Of a stretch of DNA of 64,000 nucleotides, positions 24,521-36,474 are shown piece after piece. A program made the position numbers and the translations under genes. The stretch is taken from NCBI GenBank assembly GCA_008638375.1, contig CM018051.1:13260369-13324368 (forward strand), written 5' to 3'. This stretch comes from Nyssa sinensis. Lineage: Eukaryota; Streptophyta; Magnoliopsida; Cornales; Nyssaceae. The stretch's first letter is position 1. Every line of letters begins with the position of its first letter. Below the pieces are notes generated by a model. That model was given only the letters and a program-made list of their open reading frames with translations. It was not told the DNA's origin and did no database searches.

Positions 24521-25320
24521 CTTGTTTGGATGACCAGATAAGAAAGTGGGATTAGATAGGATATAGTTGGATCAGATAGGATATAAAATCACGTGAGATA
24601 TTAAATATCCCCATCTAATGTTAAGAATTCACTCGGATAAAATGTCTGGATATGTTGTTACATCTCATTTCTATGTTTGGGTACCTATCGTATATAAACT
24701 TTGGTCTTCAAAAATTATTTTTATGAAAATTATTTAATTTTTGTTTTAAATATATGCATACAAGGTATCTAAAATTAATATTTTATTCACAAATCAATTG
24801 TAAAATCTAATAACCATAATCACAATATTTTAGAATATGATTGTGCAAATATCATTTAAAATATAATAGTTTCTTACTTTCAAGATTACTCAAAAAAAAA
24901 AATCATCGTCCTTATTGTTAGGAATCATCCAAATCAATGATTACATATATATATATATATATATATAATAGTCTATTTATTGATACAAAAAATATATTAA
25001 AAAACTTGGAATATATCAAAAAAGTTTGAACAATGAAAAAAAGAAAAAAAATATGACTTTTTTAACTTGACTTTTCGACTTCTTCGTCTCTCTAAATTGT
25101 AGCGTTATAATTTTTATTTTATGACGTGGTGTTGTATTTTTATTCCAGTAAAATGAGATAACTCTAATATTATCACTCTTTTGGGATAAGTTATATCTTA
25201 TTCACGTAAGATATAAATGATTTACGAGATATAAATATCCAATTCAATAAAAATACCGAACATGAGATACATAATATTTTTTCTATCCAACTTTCTTATT
25301 CCATCGTCGAAACATAAACA
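24521..25320. mobile_element. MITE-like element with CTTGTTTGGATG ends (intact copy)
   Basis: Left end CTTGTTTGGATGACCAGATAA with AGAAAGTGGGAT. The reverse complement of the right end reads TGTTTATGTTTCGACGATGG followed by AATAAGAAAGTTGGAT, so ends of about 30 bp match imperfectly in inverted orientation. Non-coding and AT-rich. The copy in unit B (30,059-32,669) is split by the solo-LTR-like insertion. Confidence 0.55.
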
Positions 25321-25356
25321 TATGTAGCCATCTAAATTACAGATAATTTAAAGTAC
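25319..25356 (-). repeat. 38-bp inverted repeat, right copy
   Basis: Inverted partner of 18,705-18,742, placed exactly at the junction between units A and B. Confidence 0.85.
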
Positions 25357-26701
25357 AATTAAATTATGGATGCATGACTGATTGTGTACTTCAAAATGAC
25401 TCTAATAGCTTTATTTGTTTCTCAAGCTCCACTGACTTCTTGCTAACCCACATGCTCAATCTGAGTTTGGGAAGCATAAATGATCAATGGTGGAATCAGA
25501 AAAATTATTGGAAAGGGGTTAGAAAATTTTTGAAAAAAAATTTTAGTGGAAATTATGAATCCAAAAAAAAATTGATGGATAAAGATTAGATTGGACCAAA
25601 ATTTTGGAGGTATGTTAAACTTTTGGGAAAGAATTGAGAGAAATAATAAGTAAAAATAGAATTTTAGGATGGGTTATTTTAAAAAGGCTAAAATTTTGCA
25701 TGTATAAAAAAAAATTCTATAATTTGAGAGGCTGTTGCTCGGTCCAGCCCCTAATGTACTTTCACCCTTGTAAACTATATATATACACACACATATTTAT
25801 ATGTGTCACATGCGTATAAAAACATTTTAGTTTTATCTTTCTTTTCACAAGAAAAAATAAAATAGATTTTTTAGGAAAAAAAGTTAGTAGCATATTTATA
25901 CGTGTCACACGTGTATAAAAGCATTTTTAGTTTTATCTTTCTTTTTTCAAGAAAAATATAAAAAAGACAAATTAGTGCCGGTTGATTAAACTGAAAATCA
26001 TTCATTCAAAACTTTTATTGTTAAATTCTTTTTAATAAATTTATTAGTGCTCAAAATATTTTTTTAAAGGAAAATTGTTCCATAATTGTGTATGTAAAAC
26101 TTTTCTCTAATTATCTATGTTGATAATTAATTTCAAAAGTCTACTTGAGCCTGTAATTATTAGACTACTTAATTTTGAAAGTAGTTAGATTGAGTTATAG
26201 AGACGTATTTTTCAAGCTGCACTGTTTGAATTAACGTGAAGATTTTAAGTTTACTTTACCAAAAAAATGTCAAAGCATACATTGCATATGTAATATGGGA
26301 GTGCATTTTAATCTTTCACATATGATTAAGTTAATATGTTAATGTGAAAAGTAAAATAAGACTAATAAATGCAACTGATAAACAATAGCGAAACAATAAA
26401 GACAAGTAAGTTCGATTAAGTAATTTACACAGGGTAGTGTGGTAGGTTAGTAATCAGAGTTTGCTACTTTTTGTATTTTGTAACTAGATTGATTTGTTAG
26501 TAGATTTGTTACGTGGAACAATGAAATTTTTTTACTTCGTGAGAATTTTTCTCACTATAAATCTCATATCTCCCATGTGTTTATTTTATTTTTACTTTAA
26601 TTAATTATTGTATAATTATTATTTAAGCACTTTTACCATATTAATTAAATAGGAAATGTACTTAATTTTTTAGGTCACTTGGTTTAAATACTTGAAATCA
26701 A

Positions 26702-28059
26702 CAATTTTTATTTAGTTAATTAAGTGATTAACTAAATAATTATTTTAGAACTATCTTCATAATTTTAGGATATTTTAACAATGTTCATTTTTTTCCCGCC
26801 TTGATATTTTCCACATGATTATTATAATTATAAAAATTTATTTCTGAAAAGTTGTTTTAATAAGCACCTTCTAATAGGCTTATTTTAAAATTTTTTTGAA
26901 AGCCCATATTAAGTTACTCCATATGTCCCAGTTTAAGAGTCCCTTGTTCTCGTTTTTTCATGTTTTAAAATAAAAGTTCAGTTTGAATAGTTAATGCATA
27001 AATTATTGTGAATTTTTCAAATTACCCTTCTTATCAATTTGATGTGTTGTAATAGCTAGTGTGAAAGAATGCTTATATTGTAAAATTATACTATCTACTC
27101 AAATGTGAAAATATTAAATACATATTTGCTTAAAAAATTAGTTTTGGAAAAAGGAACTCTTAATATGAGAAGAGGGAGTACGAGTTGCCAAATAGTAATC
27201 AACCTTCGTGTGACCCAATGATAAGGGGAGTCATTGAATAAGGAACAATTATTCAGTAGTCCCTTCGGACCATAGTCCCAAGGGTCATATTGAGAGTCAT
27301 GTCAATAACAGTTTACTATATATGTATATACATGTGATTTATTATCTGATCGTTGAAATTATTAGGACCAAACTATTCAACAATTTTTATTTAGTTAATT
27401 AAGTGATTAACTAAATAATTATTTTAGAACTATCTTCATAATTTTAGGATATTTTAACAATGTTCATTTTTTTCCCGCCTTGATATTTTCCACATGATTA
27501 TTATAATTATAAAAATTTATTTCTGAAAAGTTGTTTTAATAAGCACCTTCTAATAGGCTTATTTTAAAATTTTTTTGAAAGCCCATATTAAGTTACTCCA
27601 TATGTCCCAGTTTAAGAGTCCCTTGTTCTCGTTTTTTCATGTTTTAAAATAAAAGTTCAGTTTGAATAGTTAATGCATAAATTATTGTGAATTTTTCAAA
27701 TTATCCTTCTTATCAATTTGATGTGTTGTAATAGCTAGTGTGAAAGAATGCTTATATTGTAAAATTATACTATCTACTCAAATGTGAAAATATTAAATAC
27801 ATATCTGCTTAAAAAATTAGTTTTGGAAAAAGGAACTCTTAATATGAGAAGAGGGAGTACGAGTTGCCAAATAGTAATCAACCTTCGTGTGACCCAATGA
27901 TAAGGGGAGTCATTGAATAAGGAACAATTATTCAGTAGTCCCTTCGGACCATAGTCCCAAGGGTCATATTGAGAGTCATGTCAATAATAGTTTACTATAT
28001 ATGTATATACATGTGATTTATTATCTGATCGTTGAAATTATTAGGACCAAACTATTCAA
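26702..28059. repeat. 679-bp tandem duplication within unit B
   Basis: 26,702-27,380 is repeated almost identically at 27,381-28,059. Both start at CAATTTTTATTTAGTTAATT. The junction lies in the shared phrase TTCAACAATTT, where a copy end (CAACAATTTCTC) and copy start (CAACAATTTTTA) coincide. Unit A has only one copy, so it arose after the A/B duplication. Confidence 0.9.
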
Positions 28060-28587
28060 CAATTTCTCTAGGATACGAAGTAAACTCTTGCAAGTGGGAT
28101 TCTCTCTGTTAACCAAAAAAATAGTAATTTAATATCATGCAGTCTATTTTTCAATTATTCAAGTATTTGTTAAATTTCCTTGTATTTTTTTTTATATATC
28201 TAAAATACCCCTTCCTTTTTTGTATTTTCCATATTTCTCCTATTGCTTATGGAACACTTCTCAAACCCATTCTTTACATGAATCCAAACAAACTTGGGAC
28301 AATATACCATGTTGGTTGTTGAATTCTAGGTGTAGATTCTTTAGTGCTAGATTAATAGCACATGGCTTTGCACAGGTGACTTCAATGAAGGAAGAATTGG
28401 CTATCCTTTATTTTTGATATTTTGGTAGATATTCATAGGTTTGTTTGGTGATGTACATATAGCAACTAAATGGGCAGTCTCTTTTTTTGTACTGGTGTGG
28501 GAGTTGGTCTACAATTCTCTTCAAATCTTAAGGGCAGATTTAGATTCTTTGGGCAGTTCTGCACTTTCACTTTTGTATTTATATTCA

Positions 28588-29075
28588 GGATAAATTACAC
28601 TGATGTCTTATAAGGTTTTTAACAATTATACTGATATGAGATTTTTAAAATTACACTAACCTTCCTTACTTTTTTATTAACAAATTATAAATACTCTCTT
28701 CAGTCAATCTTTTTTCAAAATAATAAAACTATTCATTTCATTTTTTTATTTTTATTTTTGCTTTTTTATAAAAAAATATCTAACTTTTTTTAAAATTTTA
28801 TATAAAAAGACTGAAGGTAAATAAATTATTTTCATTTTATTTAAAAATGAATTTAAGGTTTTAATCAATATTTATTTGAAAATAATAAAAAAATTTGAAA
28901 AATGAAAAAAAAAACATGAAAAGATAAATTATTTCATTTTGAAAGAAAAAAAATTACTGGAGCGGGATATTTGTAGCTTGTCAGGTAAAATTGGAGGGGG
29001 GCAGTCAGTGTAACTTTAAAAATTTCAGAAAAAGTCAGTGTAATTATAAGAACCTCAGATCATTGTAATTTATCC
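28588..29075. mobile_element. MITE-like element, family GGATAAATTACAC (copy 3, in unit B)
   Basis: Best-preserved ends in the window: GGATAAATTACACTGATG at the left, and CATTGTAATTTATCC at the right, which is its inverse. About 490 bp, non-coding. Confidence 0.6.
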
Positions 29076-30314
29076 TTATATTTATTAAACTTTTTTCAAA
29101 AAACATATTTTGTTGTTTGACCAAACTTTTAAAATAATTTTTGTATTTGACTTAACTTATCTATACACACAAAAGTGCGTTTATAGAAAATCAGTTATGA
29201 ACTACTTTTTTTCCAAACACACTTTAGAAGTAAATCTAAACACCCACTTAGGAGGTGACTGGCAAGGATCCTAATGTGAGTGTATGATAATTAGATAGAA
29301 TTGTTTGCATAATAACCAAGTTAGTTTTCCTGACTTACCCCATTCAACAAAAAAGAAAAAGAAAAAGAAAAGATGGTCTTCCCTAATTCTTTCTATAGAC
29401 AATACTATATTATAAAACTTGTTTCCATGAAATATTAATTACATGCTTTTATAATGAAATTCTTCAATTTTATAAAATATTTATATCCATTTGTAATAAA
29501 TATTTTTATAAACTATTATTTTATAAAATTTTGTTTCTATAAAAATTATGGATGCATATGTAAAATGAATAGGGGATATAGAAGGTATTTTTTGAATTAT
29601 TTGAGGGCATACTGGCAAAAAACATGGAGGTTCCTAACATTTAACAAAAGACTGAAGGCAGCATTGAAAAAGATAATTTGGATCCATACGATAATTTATT
29701 TTATTTTTATTTGTATTTTTTGTCAAGCATCCAATGGGATATATTTATTTTTTATAAGTAAAAACAAGTAAAAGTAGTATTTGATTTACATTAAAAAAAT
29801 ACTTTTGCTTTTATGAACCTCAAAATTCCTTTATGCGAACCTATCTATATTTATATGCCTAATTAATATGTTTCTATATGATATTTATATATGTAAATGT
29901 CTATATATATATATAACATATATACGTTCATTCTTTTATATACACTTATATATTATATATTTTATATACGTGTCTATACACCAATATACATGCATACATG
30001 TTAGATTTGGTGGAATAAAAAAAATGATAGAAGAGAGAAAAAGAAAAAACTCTAAGGCCTTGTTTGGATGACCGGATAAGAAAGTGGGAATGGATAAGAT
30101 ACAGTTAGATCGGATAGGATATAAAATCACGTGAGATATTGAATATCTCCATCTAGTGTTTGGAACTGACTCGAATAAAATGTCTATATATGTTGTTTTA
30201 TCCCATTTCTATGTTTGAATGCCTGCCAGATATAAATTTCGGTCTTCAAAAATTATTTTTATGAAAATCATTTAATTTTTTTTTCAAATATATTCATACG
30301 AGGTATCCAAAATT

Positions 30315-31330
30315 TGCTAAATTGTTAATCAGTATTTATAAAATCTGTTTTATTTTAGCAATAGAGTAAAAAAAAAATACAGAACTTGTTTTCTATATTC
30401 TATAAATACAAAATTATTTTTCTGCATTCTATAAATACAAAAGCTGAATTTATAGAGAACAAAAAAAAACTTAATTATGTTATAAGGTTTTAAAGATTGA
30501 GTTATTACTGAAGAATTAAAAACCATAAACAAATTACTATTTATAAACAGTATACAGATTTGACTAATAGAAAAAAAAATAGAAATGGAAGAAACTTATA
30601 AGTTTTTAGAACAGACCAAGTCTAGTGTTTGACGCTATCTCCTTAAGACAGAATACGCCCTCATACTTGGTACTTACGATTAAATGGACGTCTGCCTTCC
30701 AGGATAAAGTGGTTTCAGACACAGAAGAAGCACTGCGGTCATTGCATACAGTGAATTAAACTTATGTTTCAGAACTCTCTCAAATTGTTTGAACGCATAA
30801 AAAATGTAATGAATTCAATGCAATGAATGTAGGTGCGTAGGTGGTATTTATATAGAACATTCGTGTTTGTTTGGTATATAAATACCAAAACCAAAATGCA
30901 ATTGCAAAACGACAGCGTTGAAATTTTGGAATAGAAACGACAGCGTTTTTTGAAAAATTATTTAAATGAGTTTTTTCCAAAAGGATATATACATAGCAGG
31001 CCAAGTTCCAAACCCGAACCTAACCCAGTTCGGGGCGTGGCGGGGCGGCATGCACGTGTGGTGAACCAAGCATATACTAGGTCATGTGTTGCGTACAGTG
31101 AATCATGACTTATGTTTCAGAACTCTCTCAAACTGTATGAATGTATAGAAAATGTAATGAATTCAATGCAATAAATATAGGTATATAGGTGATGTTTATA
31201 TAGAGCAATCATGTTTGTTTGGTATATTAACACCAGAACCAAAACGCAATCACAAAACGATAGCGTTGGAATTTTGGAACAAAAACGACAGCTTGCTTTG
31301 GAAAATTATTTAAATAAATTTTTTCCAAAA

Positions 31331-31370
<40 letters not shown>

Positions 31371-32122
31371 CGGGCTAAGTTTCAAACCCGAATTTGACCC
31401 AGTTTGGGGCATGGAAGGGGTAGCGTGCGCGTGTGGTGAACCAAACATATGCTAGGTCATGTGCTATGTATAGTAAACCAAACTTATGTTTCAGAACTCT
31501 CTCAAACTGTATGAATGCACAGAAAATGTAATGAATTCAATGCAATGAATGTAGGTGCGTAGGTGGTATTTATATAGAGCATTTGAATTTGTTTGGTATA
31601 TAAATATCAAAACCAAAATGCAATTGTAAAACGACAACGTTGGAATTTTGGAACAAAAACAATAGCATTTTTTGAAAAATTATTTAAATAATTTTTTCCT
31701 AAAAGATATATACATAGCAGGCCAAGGCCCAAACCCAAACCTGACTCGGCCCGGCGACAACAATGCGCGTGTGTGGTGAACCAAGCATGTGTTAGGTCCT
31801 CCCTTTTCCACAAAACTTGAGTGCCCCTTAAGGCCCAAGCCTTCGTTCAAGATAATTGTATATATACTTTTTAAAAGTTTTGTACTCATCCTATGTGGGA
31901 CACAAGTTTCAAGCTTTTGTTACTATTTGTAAGTGGTGATGTTTGGAGGCAATTTCTCATTCACTCCTTCATGATTTTGAGCAACCCAATACATGATCTT
32001 AATCTCCTCATGGAGGATAACACATTTTCATATGGACCCACCAAAATTAATGTATGGGACCCACTTTAATTTTAACTCAAAAATAACTAATTATTATGCT
32101 CAAAAACTCATTTTTCCCAACA
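30315..32122 (-). mobile_element. Solo-LTR-like insertion with AAATT target duplication
   Basis: Ends are TG...CA. It is flanked by AAATT at 30,310-30,314 and 32,123-32,127. The corresponding place in unit A (about 24,771-24,781, CTAAAATTAATATTTT) has a single AAATT and no insertion. On the minus strand it begins TGTTGGGAAAAATG, a start common among plant LTRs, and ends CAATTTAGCA. It has no gag or pol sequence. I infer a solo LTR, inserted after the A/B duplication; a short non-autonomous LTR element is the alternative. Three internal tandem units account for much of its 1,808 bp. Confidence 0.75.
30745..31805. repeat. Triplicated 350-375 bp unit inside the solo LTR
   Basis: CTTATGTTTCAGAACTCTCT recurs at 30,761, 31,109 and 31,483 (steps of 348 and 374 bp). 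Each unit also has GTTTGTTTGGTATAT, AACGACAGCGTT-like motifs, a (TA)n stretch of varying length and GTGTGGTGAACCAA. Minus-strand frames of 60-74 codons in each unit are similar only because the units are repeats. Confidence 0.9.
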
Positions 32123-33077
32123 AAATTAACATTTTATTCATAAATTAATTGTAAAATCTAATAACCATAATCACAATATTTTAGAATGTGATTGTGCAAA
32201 TATCATTTAAAATATAATAATTTTTTACTTTTAAGATGACTAAAAAAAATCATCGTCCGTATTGCTAGAAATCATCCAAATCAACAATTACATGCATGCA
32301 CACACATATATATATATATATATATGTATAATAATCCATTTATTGATACAAAAAATACATTAAAAAATCTGGAACATATCAAAAAAATTTAAACAATGAA
32401 AAAAAGAAAAAAAAACTTAACTTTTTGACCTTTTCGTCTCTTTAAATTGTAGCGTTGTAATTTTTTTGATGACGTGACGTTGTATTTTTATTCCAGTAGG
32501 ATGGGATAACTCTAATAATATCACCTTTTTGGGATAAGTTATATCCTATCCAGGTGGGATATAAATGGTTTACGGAATATAAATATCCAATCCAATGGAA
32601 ATATCAAATATGGGATATGATAACATTTATCTTATCCAACTCTCTTATCTCACCGTACAAACATAAACAACTACATTGTATTAAATTGAATTATTGATAA
32701 AGCATACAAGGGATCTCCTTATGTAGGAGAGTATATGAAAATTCTAAAAGAAAAATTAAATAAATAATAAGAGAATAAAATATTTCATAATAATGTATGG
32801 TGACTAACCTTAATACACTAATTCTAATATACTTCTAACGATAATTTTTTTTGATAGGTACCAATACATATACATTTATAAATACTTGTATTTTTTCAAT
32901 TAGTATTTATTTTATGTTTGAAAGTAATTTTAATATACATATCAAAAAAGTAGAATTAAAATCATTTTTAAGGTATAGTTATCAAATGCACTTTTGCTCT
33001 TTGTTTTTTTCCTTTTAAGCAAAAAAGAAATTCAAAAGCTTACTTTTTCACTAGTTAAAAGTACTTTAAATTTTTTT

Positions 33078-33507
33078 AGATAAATTACACCGACTTTTAC
33101 CGAAATTTTTGACAATTATACTGATCTTTTTTGAAGATTTTAAAATATACTAACGTCTTCTATTTTTATTGACAAATTACAGATACCTCCCTTCAATCAA
33201 ATTTTTTTCTTCAAAATGACAAAACTACCCATTTCATGTATTTTTTCAATTTAGACCAATTTTTTTACTAATTTTTTAGGGAATTTTTTATTTTATATAA
33301 AAATAAATTAAGGTAAATAAACTATTTTCATTTTATATAAAAATATATTTAGGGTTTTTAATCAATATTTATTTGAAAATTAAAGATTTTAAAAAATGTA
33401 AAAAAAATATGAAAGAGACAATTTTGCCATTTTGAAAAAAAAAATTGACTAAAATGAGATATTTGTAGTTTATCCGATGATGTAGGGGAGGTCGGCGTAA
33501 TTTATTC
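33078..33507. mobile_element. MITE-like element, family GGATAAATTACAC (copy 4)
   Basis: Left end AGATAAATTACACCGAC and right end GTCGGCGTAATTTATTC are inverse matches. The core shares TTTTGACAATTATACTGATC and the GACAAATTACAGATACC phrase with the other copies. Confidence 0.55.
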
Positions 33508-34586
33508 AATTTGTTTTTTTATCAAACAACACCTTAATTAATTAATTTAATTTTCAAGAAAATACATAAAATATCATTCAAAAGAAACATTTTCGTTGTT
33601 TTTGAAAGGGAAAGGACTTAAAGTAGCCAGGTTTTAATAAAGATTTTTTGTTTCTTTTTTTTTCATGTATTCCAACCAATAATAATCATGAAAATTCTAA
33701 CCAACTTTCCTAATGCTACGATACATAAATAACTATTTGGTCTAATACTTTTTAATCAAAGTTTTATAGTTCTTTTATGTATTTATTATTTATGTTTTTT
33801 CAATTATCAAAAGATGAATTAAACCAACAATTGGGATAGTTTAATTTGGTTTTAAATATCTCAATGTGTTGACTTATACTCGTAATTTTAATAAAGCTCA
33901 AGTTATTATAACTAAAATTGGATCTAAGAGCTGAATTCTCATGTAATTCAATAGTGTCACGTGTCTCTGTATCCAAAAAGCAAGTAGGATAGTGGTTAGA
34001 GATTTGCCTAGTTAGTAGAGAAAGTCAATATTAAAGCATTCAGAAATACTTGAACCAAGTTTGCAGCAAGACCTTCACCAAACCTTAAAAATCAAATCAA
34101 TGATAGCTTTTGTTAAGGCTCTTATTATCATGATGCTAATGGAAAATTATCATATATTTTGCATTTTACAATATCTCCTAATCACAATTTTCACTAAGGC
34201 TTCATTTGCTTCAATTAAAAATAGCTCATGAAATGACAATGATGAATGAAGTGTGTTATAAAGCTCCACTAATCTTGATCATTATTCTAATAGGGCTATT
34301 TCACAGGGTTAGACTCGGTCTCAATGGAAAAATAAAATAGAGCACCTAACAATGCATATTAATAGACTAAGAACTACGAGATCACCTCTTTTTTTTCCAT
34401 GCTTTTCCCGAAGGCTTAGGATCATCTTAATTAACATTTCATCTTGACGTTCGAAGAAAATGTACCACAAAAAAATGCCAACAAACTTATTTTTATAGAA
34501 GTGTCTAATAAATATTTGAAATCGACTGGACTAAAATGTGAAAAAAAATTATCACACCCATAAACTTAGAAAGAAAAATAATGCAT
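33508..34586. other. Gene-free spacer
   Basis: AT-rich, no coding evidence and no recognised repeat. Confidence 0.5.
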
Positions 34587-34983
34587 CTAAGTATCTCTAA
34601 TGCTAAATGCCATTTCCATTCATGTCAAATCTATATTTTGGCATTGCTACCATACAAAAATGTCAAATTTTGGTAATTTCGTTCTAATGCTAAAATGCCA
34701 TTTTTTTTTAACATAACAACTATTTGTTTCCTAAAAAAGTAGATTGGATCCCACTTCCGTTTTACATTTACTTAGAAAAGTAGCGTGGACCTCACATTTG
34801 TTTGACATATGCTAGCTGTATTTCATGATATTGCACAAATTGATACTAATTACTCTTGATGCCAAATATGGTATTGAAAATGGCATTATCATTTTTTGGC
34901 AAGCCAAATAGCTCCCCATTGTAGTAGTAACTTTTACATCAATGCTAAATTTTGAAAATGATACATGCATTGGAATTGCCCTA
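34587..34983. mobile_element. Possible MITE with CTCTAATGC / GCATTGGAATTGCCC ends
   Basis: The left end CTAAGTATCTCTAATGC faces an inverted GCATTGGAATTGCCCTA at the right. ATGCTAAAT.CCA motifs recur in both halves. Ends of the type ATCTCCAATGC are frequent among plant MITEs (established knowledge). The target duplication is unclear. Confidence 0.4.
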
Positions 34984-35060
34984 ACATTTGATGTGCCATT
35001 AACTTAAAAAGAAAAATAAATCCTTACATGCATAGGTGTAATTTTTGCTTGCAATTTTTA

Positions 35061-35485
35061 AGGATAATTATACTAACTGCCTTTGAGTTACTCAATAATT
35101 ATAGAGACTTCTTTTGTGTTTTATAAAATTAAACTGACTTCATCTCTATTATATTAACAATATACCAATTTCTCCCTCCTTACAAAAATTAATTATTGTT
35201 CATGTTAGGGTTTTAACTAATTTTTTTATATGACTAAAATGTCCTTAAATATTATACTAATCTTCACTATTTTTTTATAGAGATTACAGGGAAGGTCCTT
35301 GTAATTATTAGATATCAGAAGAGAGATAAGTGTAATTATTCATAAAAGTAAAACAGTAAATTTATATTTTTCATTAACGTTCGTTTTTTAATAATTCTAA
35401 TAGGAGAGGTAAATGTAATATCAAAAATCAAAGAAAAAGTCTATGTAATTGTTATATTTATACAAAAATCAGTTTAATCATCCTT
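35061..35485. mobile_element. MITE-like element, family GGATAAATTACAC (copy 5, most diverged)
   Basis: Left AGGATAATTATACTAACTGC, right AATCAGTTTAATCATCCTT, imperfect inverse. It repeats the alternating pattern of this family (phrases about ATTATACTAA and TGTAATTATT). Confidence 0.4.
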
Positions 35486-36091
35486 TTTCCTTTTTGAGAA
35501 AATTGTTTTTTTTTTTTATCAAAACAAATGGATTATTGATAAATTTTCTATTTCAACAAACTAAGTCATTTATGTTAATAAAGAAAGAAAAAAGGTGAAT
35601 TCTGAAACTATTTGAGAAATGTTAGAACTAGATGAATTGATTTTAAATTTTTTACTGTTTGGTGGTATATTATTCTGTTATTAAAAAATATTTAAAATTT
35701 ATACAAAGTCACACAAATATAAATGTTAGTTTTTTTTTTAAAATCAAATGAATTGATGTGAGTGATTTTGACTTAATATAATTTAAAGAATTTTTAAATA
35801 GTCTCCTAAAATTGGATTAGGTCAATAGCACTCCCGTAAAATTATTTGATTTTTTAAAAATTAGTTGCCTTCTAATATAATTTTATTTTAATTTTAAGTA
35901 TTTTTTAAAAAATAAACGGGAAATATTGCGAAAAATCTAAAATAATTTATCTGTAATTTACGGAATCCGAGGCCCAAAAATTATTTAAAAAGAATGTCCA
36001 AACAAGACATTTGTAATTTTCCAAGAAAGAGGAAAAAAATGAAGAAAAAAACAGAAAAAATCCAAAATTCCAACAAAAGCCAACAGGGCCG

Positions 36092-36474
36092 GTGCCCCCG
36101 TCACCGGATCTCTGCCTTATACTAACGACCTCTCTATCGCCAACTCATCACATACCCAAATCTCCCCTTCTTCTTCCCCTTCCATCCCATCATCGTACCC
36201 CACTCTCTCTTTCTCTCTCTAAAACTATCTTTCTTCTGTCTTCATTTTTTTTGTATATTCTCAGAATTACATTTTTCGTCAAATCTCAAAAGCCTAAAAA
36301 GTTAGAGAGAGAAAAACTATACAGCAATTATTCACTTTCTTTACAGTACCCCTCTCTCTCTTCTCTTTCTATATTGCCAGCTCTTCATACTTCCCTCTCC
36401 ACACCGTTCTCTCTCTCTCTAGAGCACAGCTCATCATCATCATCTTCAGGTGAGAGGAGTTGAGATCTCAGAAG
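36092..36474 (+). other. Probable non-coding first exon (5' UTR) of the villin gene
   Basis: A CT-rich leader (runs of CTCTCT at 36,197-36,215, 36,353-36,369 and 36,409-36,420, plus a TCATCATCATCATC run) stands out from the AT-rich surroundings and looks like a plant 5' UTR. It ends at a strong donor, GAAG|GTACGT at 36,475. An alternative donor CAG|GTGAGA lies at 36,450. The matching acceptor would be TCTCTCTGCAG at 42,983-42,993, just before the start-codon exon. No convincing TATA box is visible (TTATTTAAAA near 35,980 is the nearest). The transcription start is unknown and the link to villin is inference from position and splice signals. Confidence 0.5.

Larger units (their letters stand above)
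18770..25320. repeat. Unit A of a large direct duplication
   Basis: Starts at TTAAATTATGGATGCATGAC and ends at GAAACATAAACA. Its sequence recurs collinearly in 25,359-32,669. Matching blocks include 18,770-19,800 with 25,359-26,087, 21,577-24,780 with 26,324-30,314, and 24,780-25,320 with 32,118-32,669. Identity looks above 90 percent by eye. Unit A alone has a 1.77-kb block at about 19,806-21,576. It contains TA and CT microsatellites (19,205-19,262; 19,988-20,060). No protein-coding gene is recognised in either unit. Confidence 0.85.
25359..32669. repeat. Unit B of the large direct duplication
   Basis: Collinear copy of 18,770-25,320. It lacks the 1.77-kb block of A and carries instead about 235 bp of other sequence at 26,088-26,323. 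It has a private 679-bp tandem duplication and the LTR insertion at 30,315-32,122. It retains two stretches (35 bp near 28,367-28,402 and 87 bp near 29,201-29,287) that are missing in A. No gene recognised. Confidence 0.85.
30059..32669. mobile_element. MITE-like element with CTTGTTTGGATG ends, split by an LTR insertion
   Basis: Left part 30,059-30,314 and right part 32,123-32,669 correspond to the uninterrupted element at 24,521-25,320 of unit A. The interruption is the element at 30,315-32,122. Confidence 0.6.

Noticed and set aside
30780..31889. Family of small related minus-strand proteins containing KFQRCRF
   Set aside because: The similarity comes from the tandem DNA units inside the LTR; the frames are broken differently and start codons are not conserved.
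36092..36463. A 123-codon open frame rich in Ser, Leu and Pro
   Set aside because: It is the translation of CT-rich leader sequence; the composition and splice donors fit a 5' UTR better than a protein.
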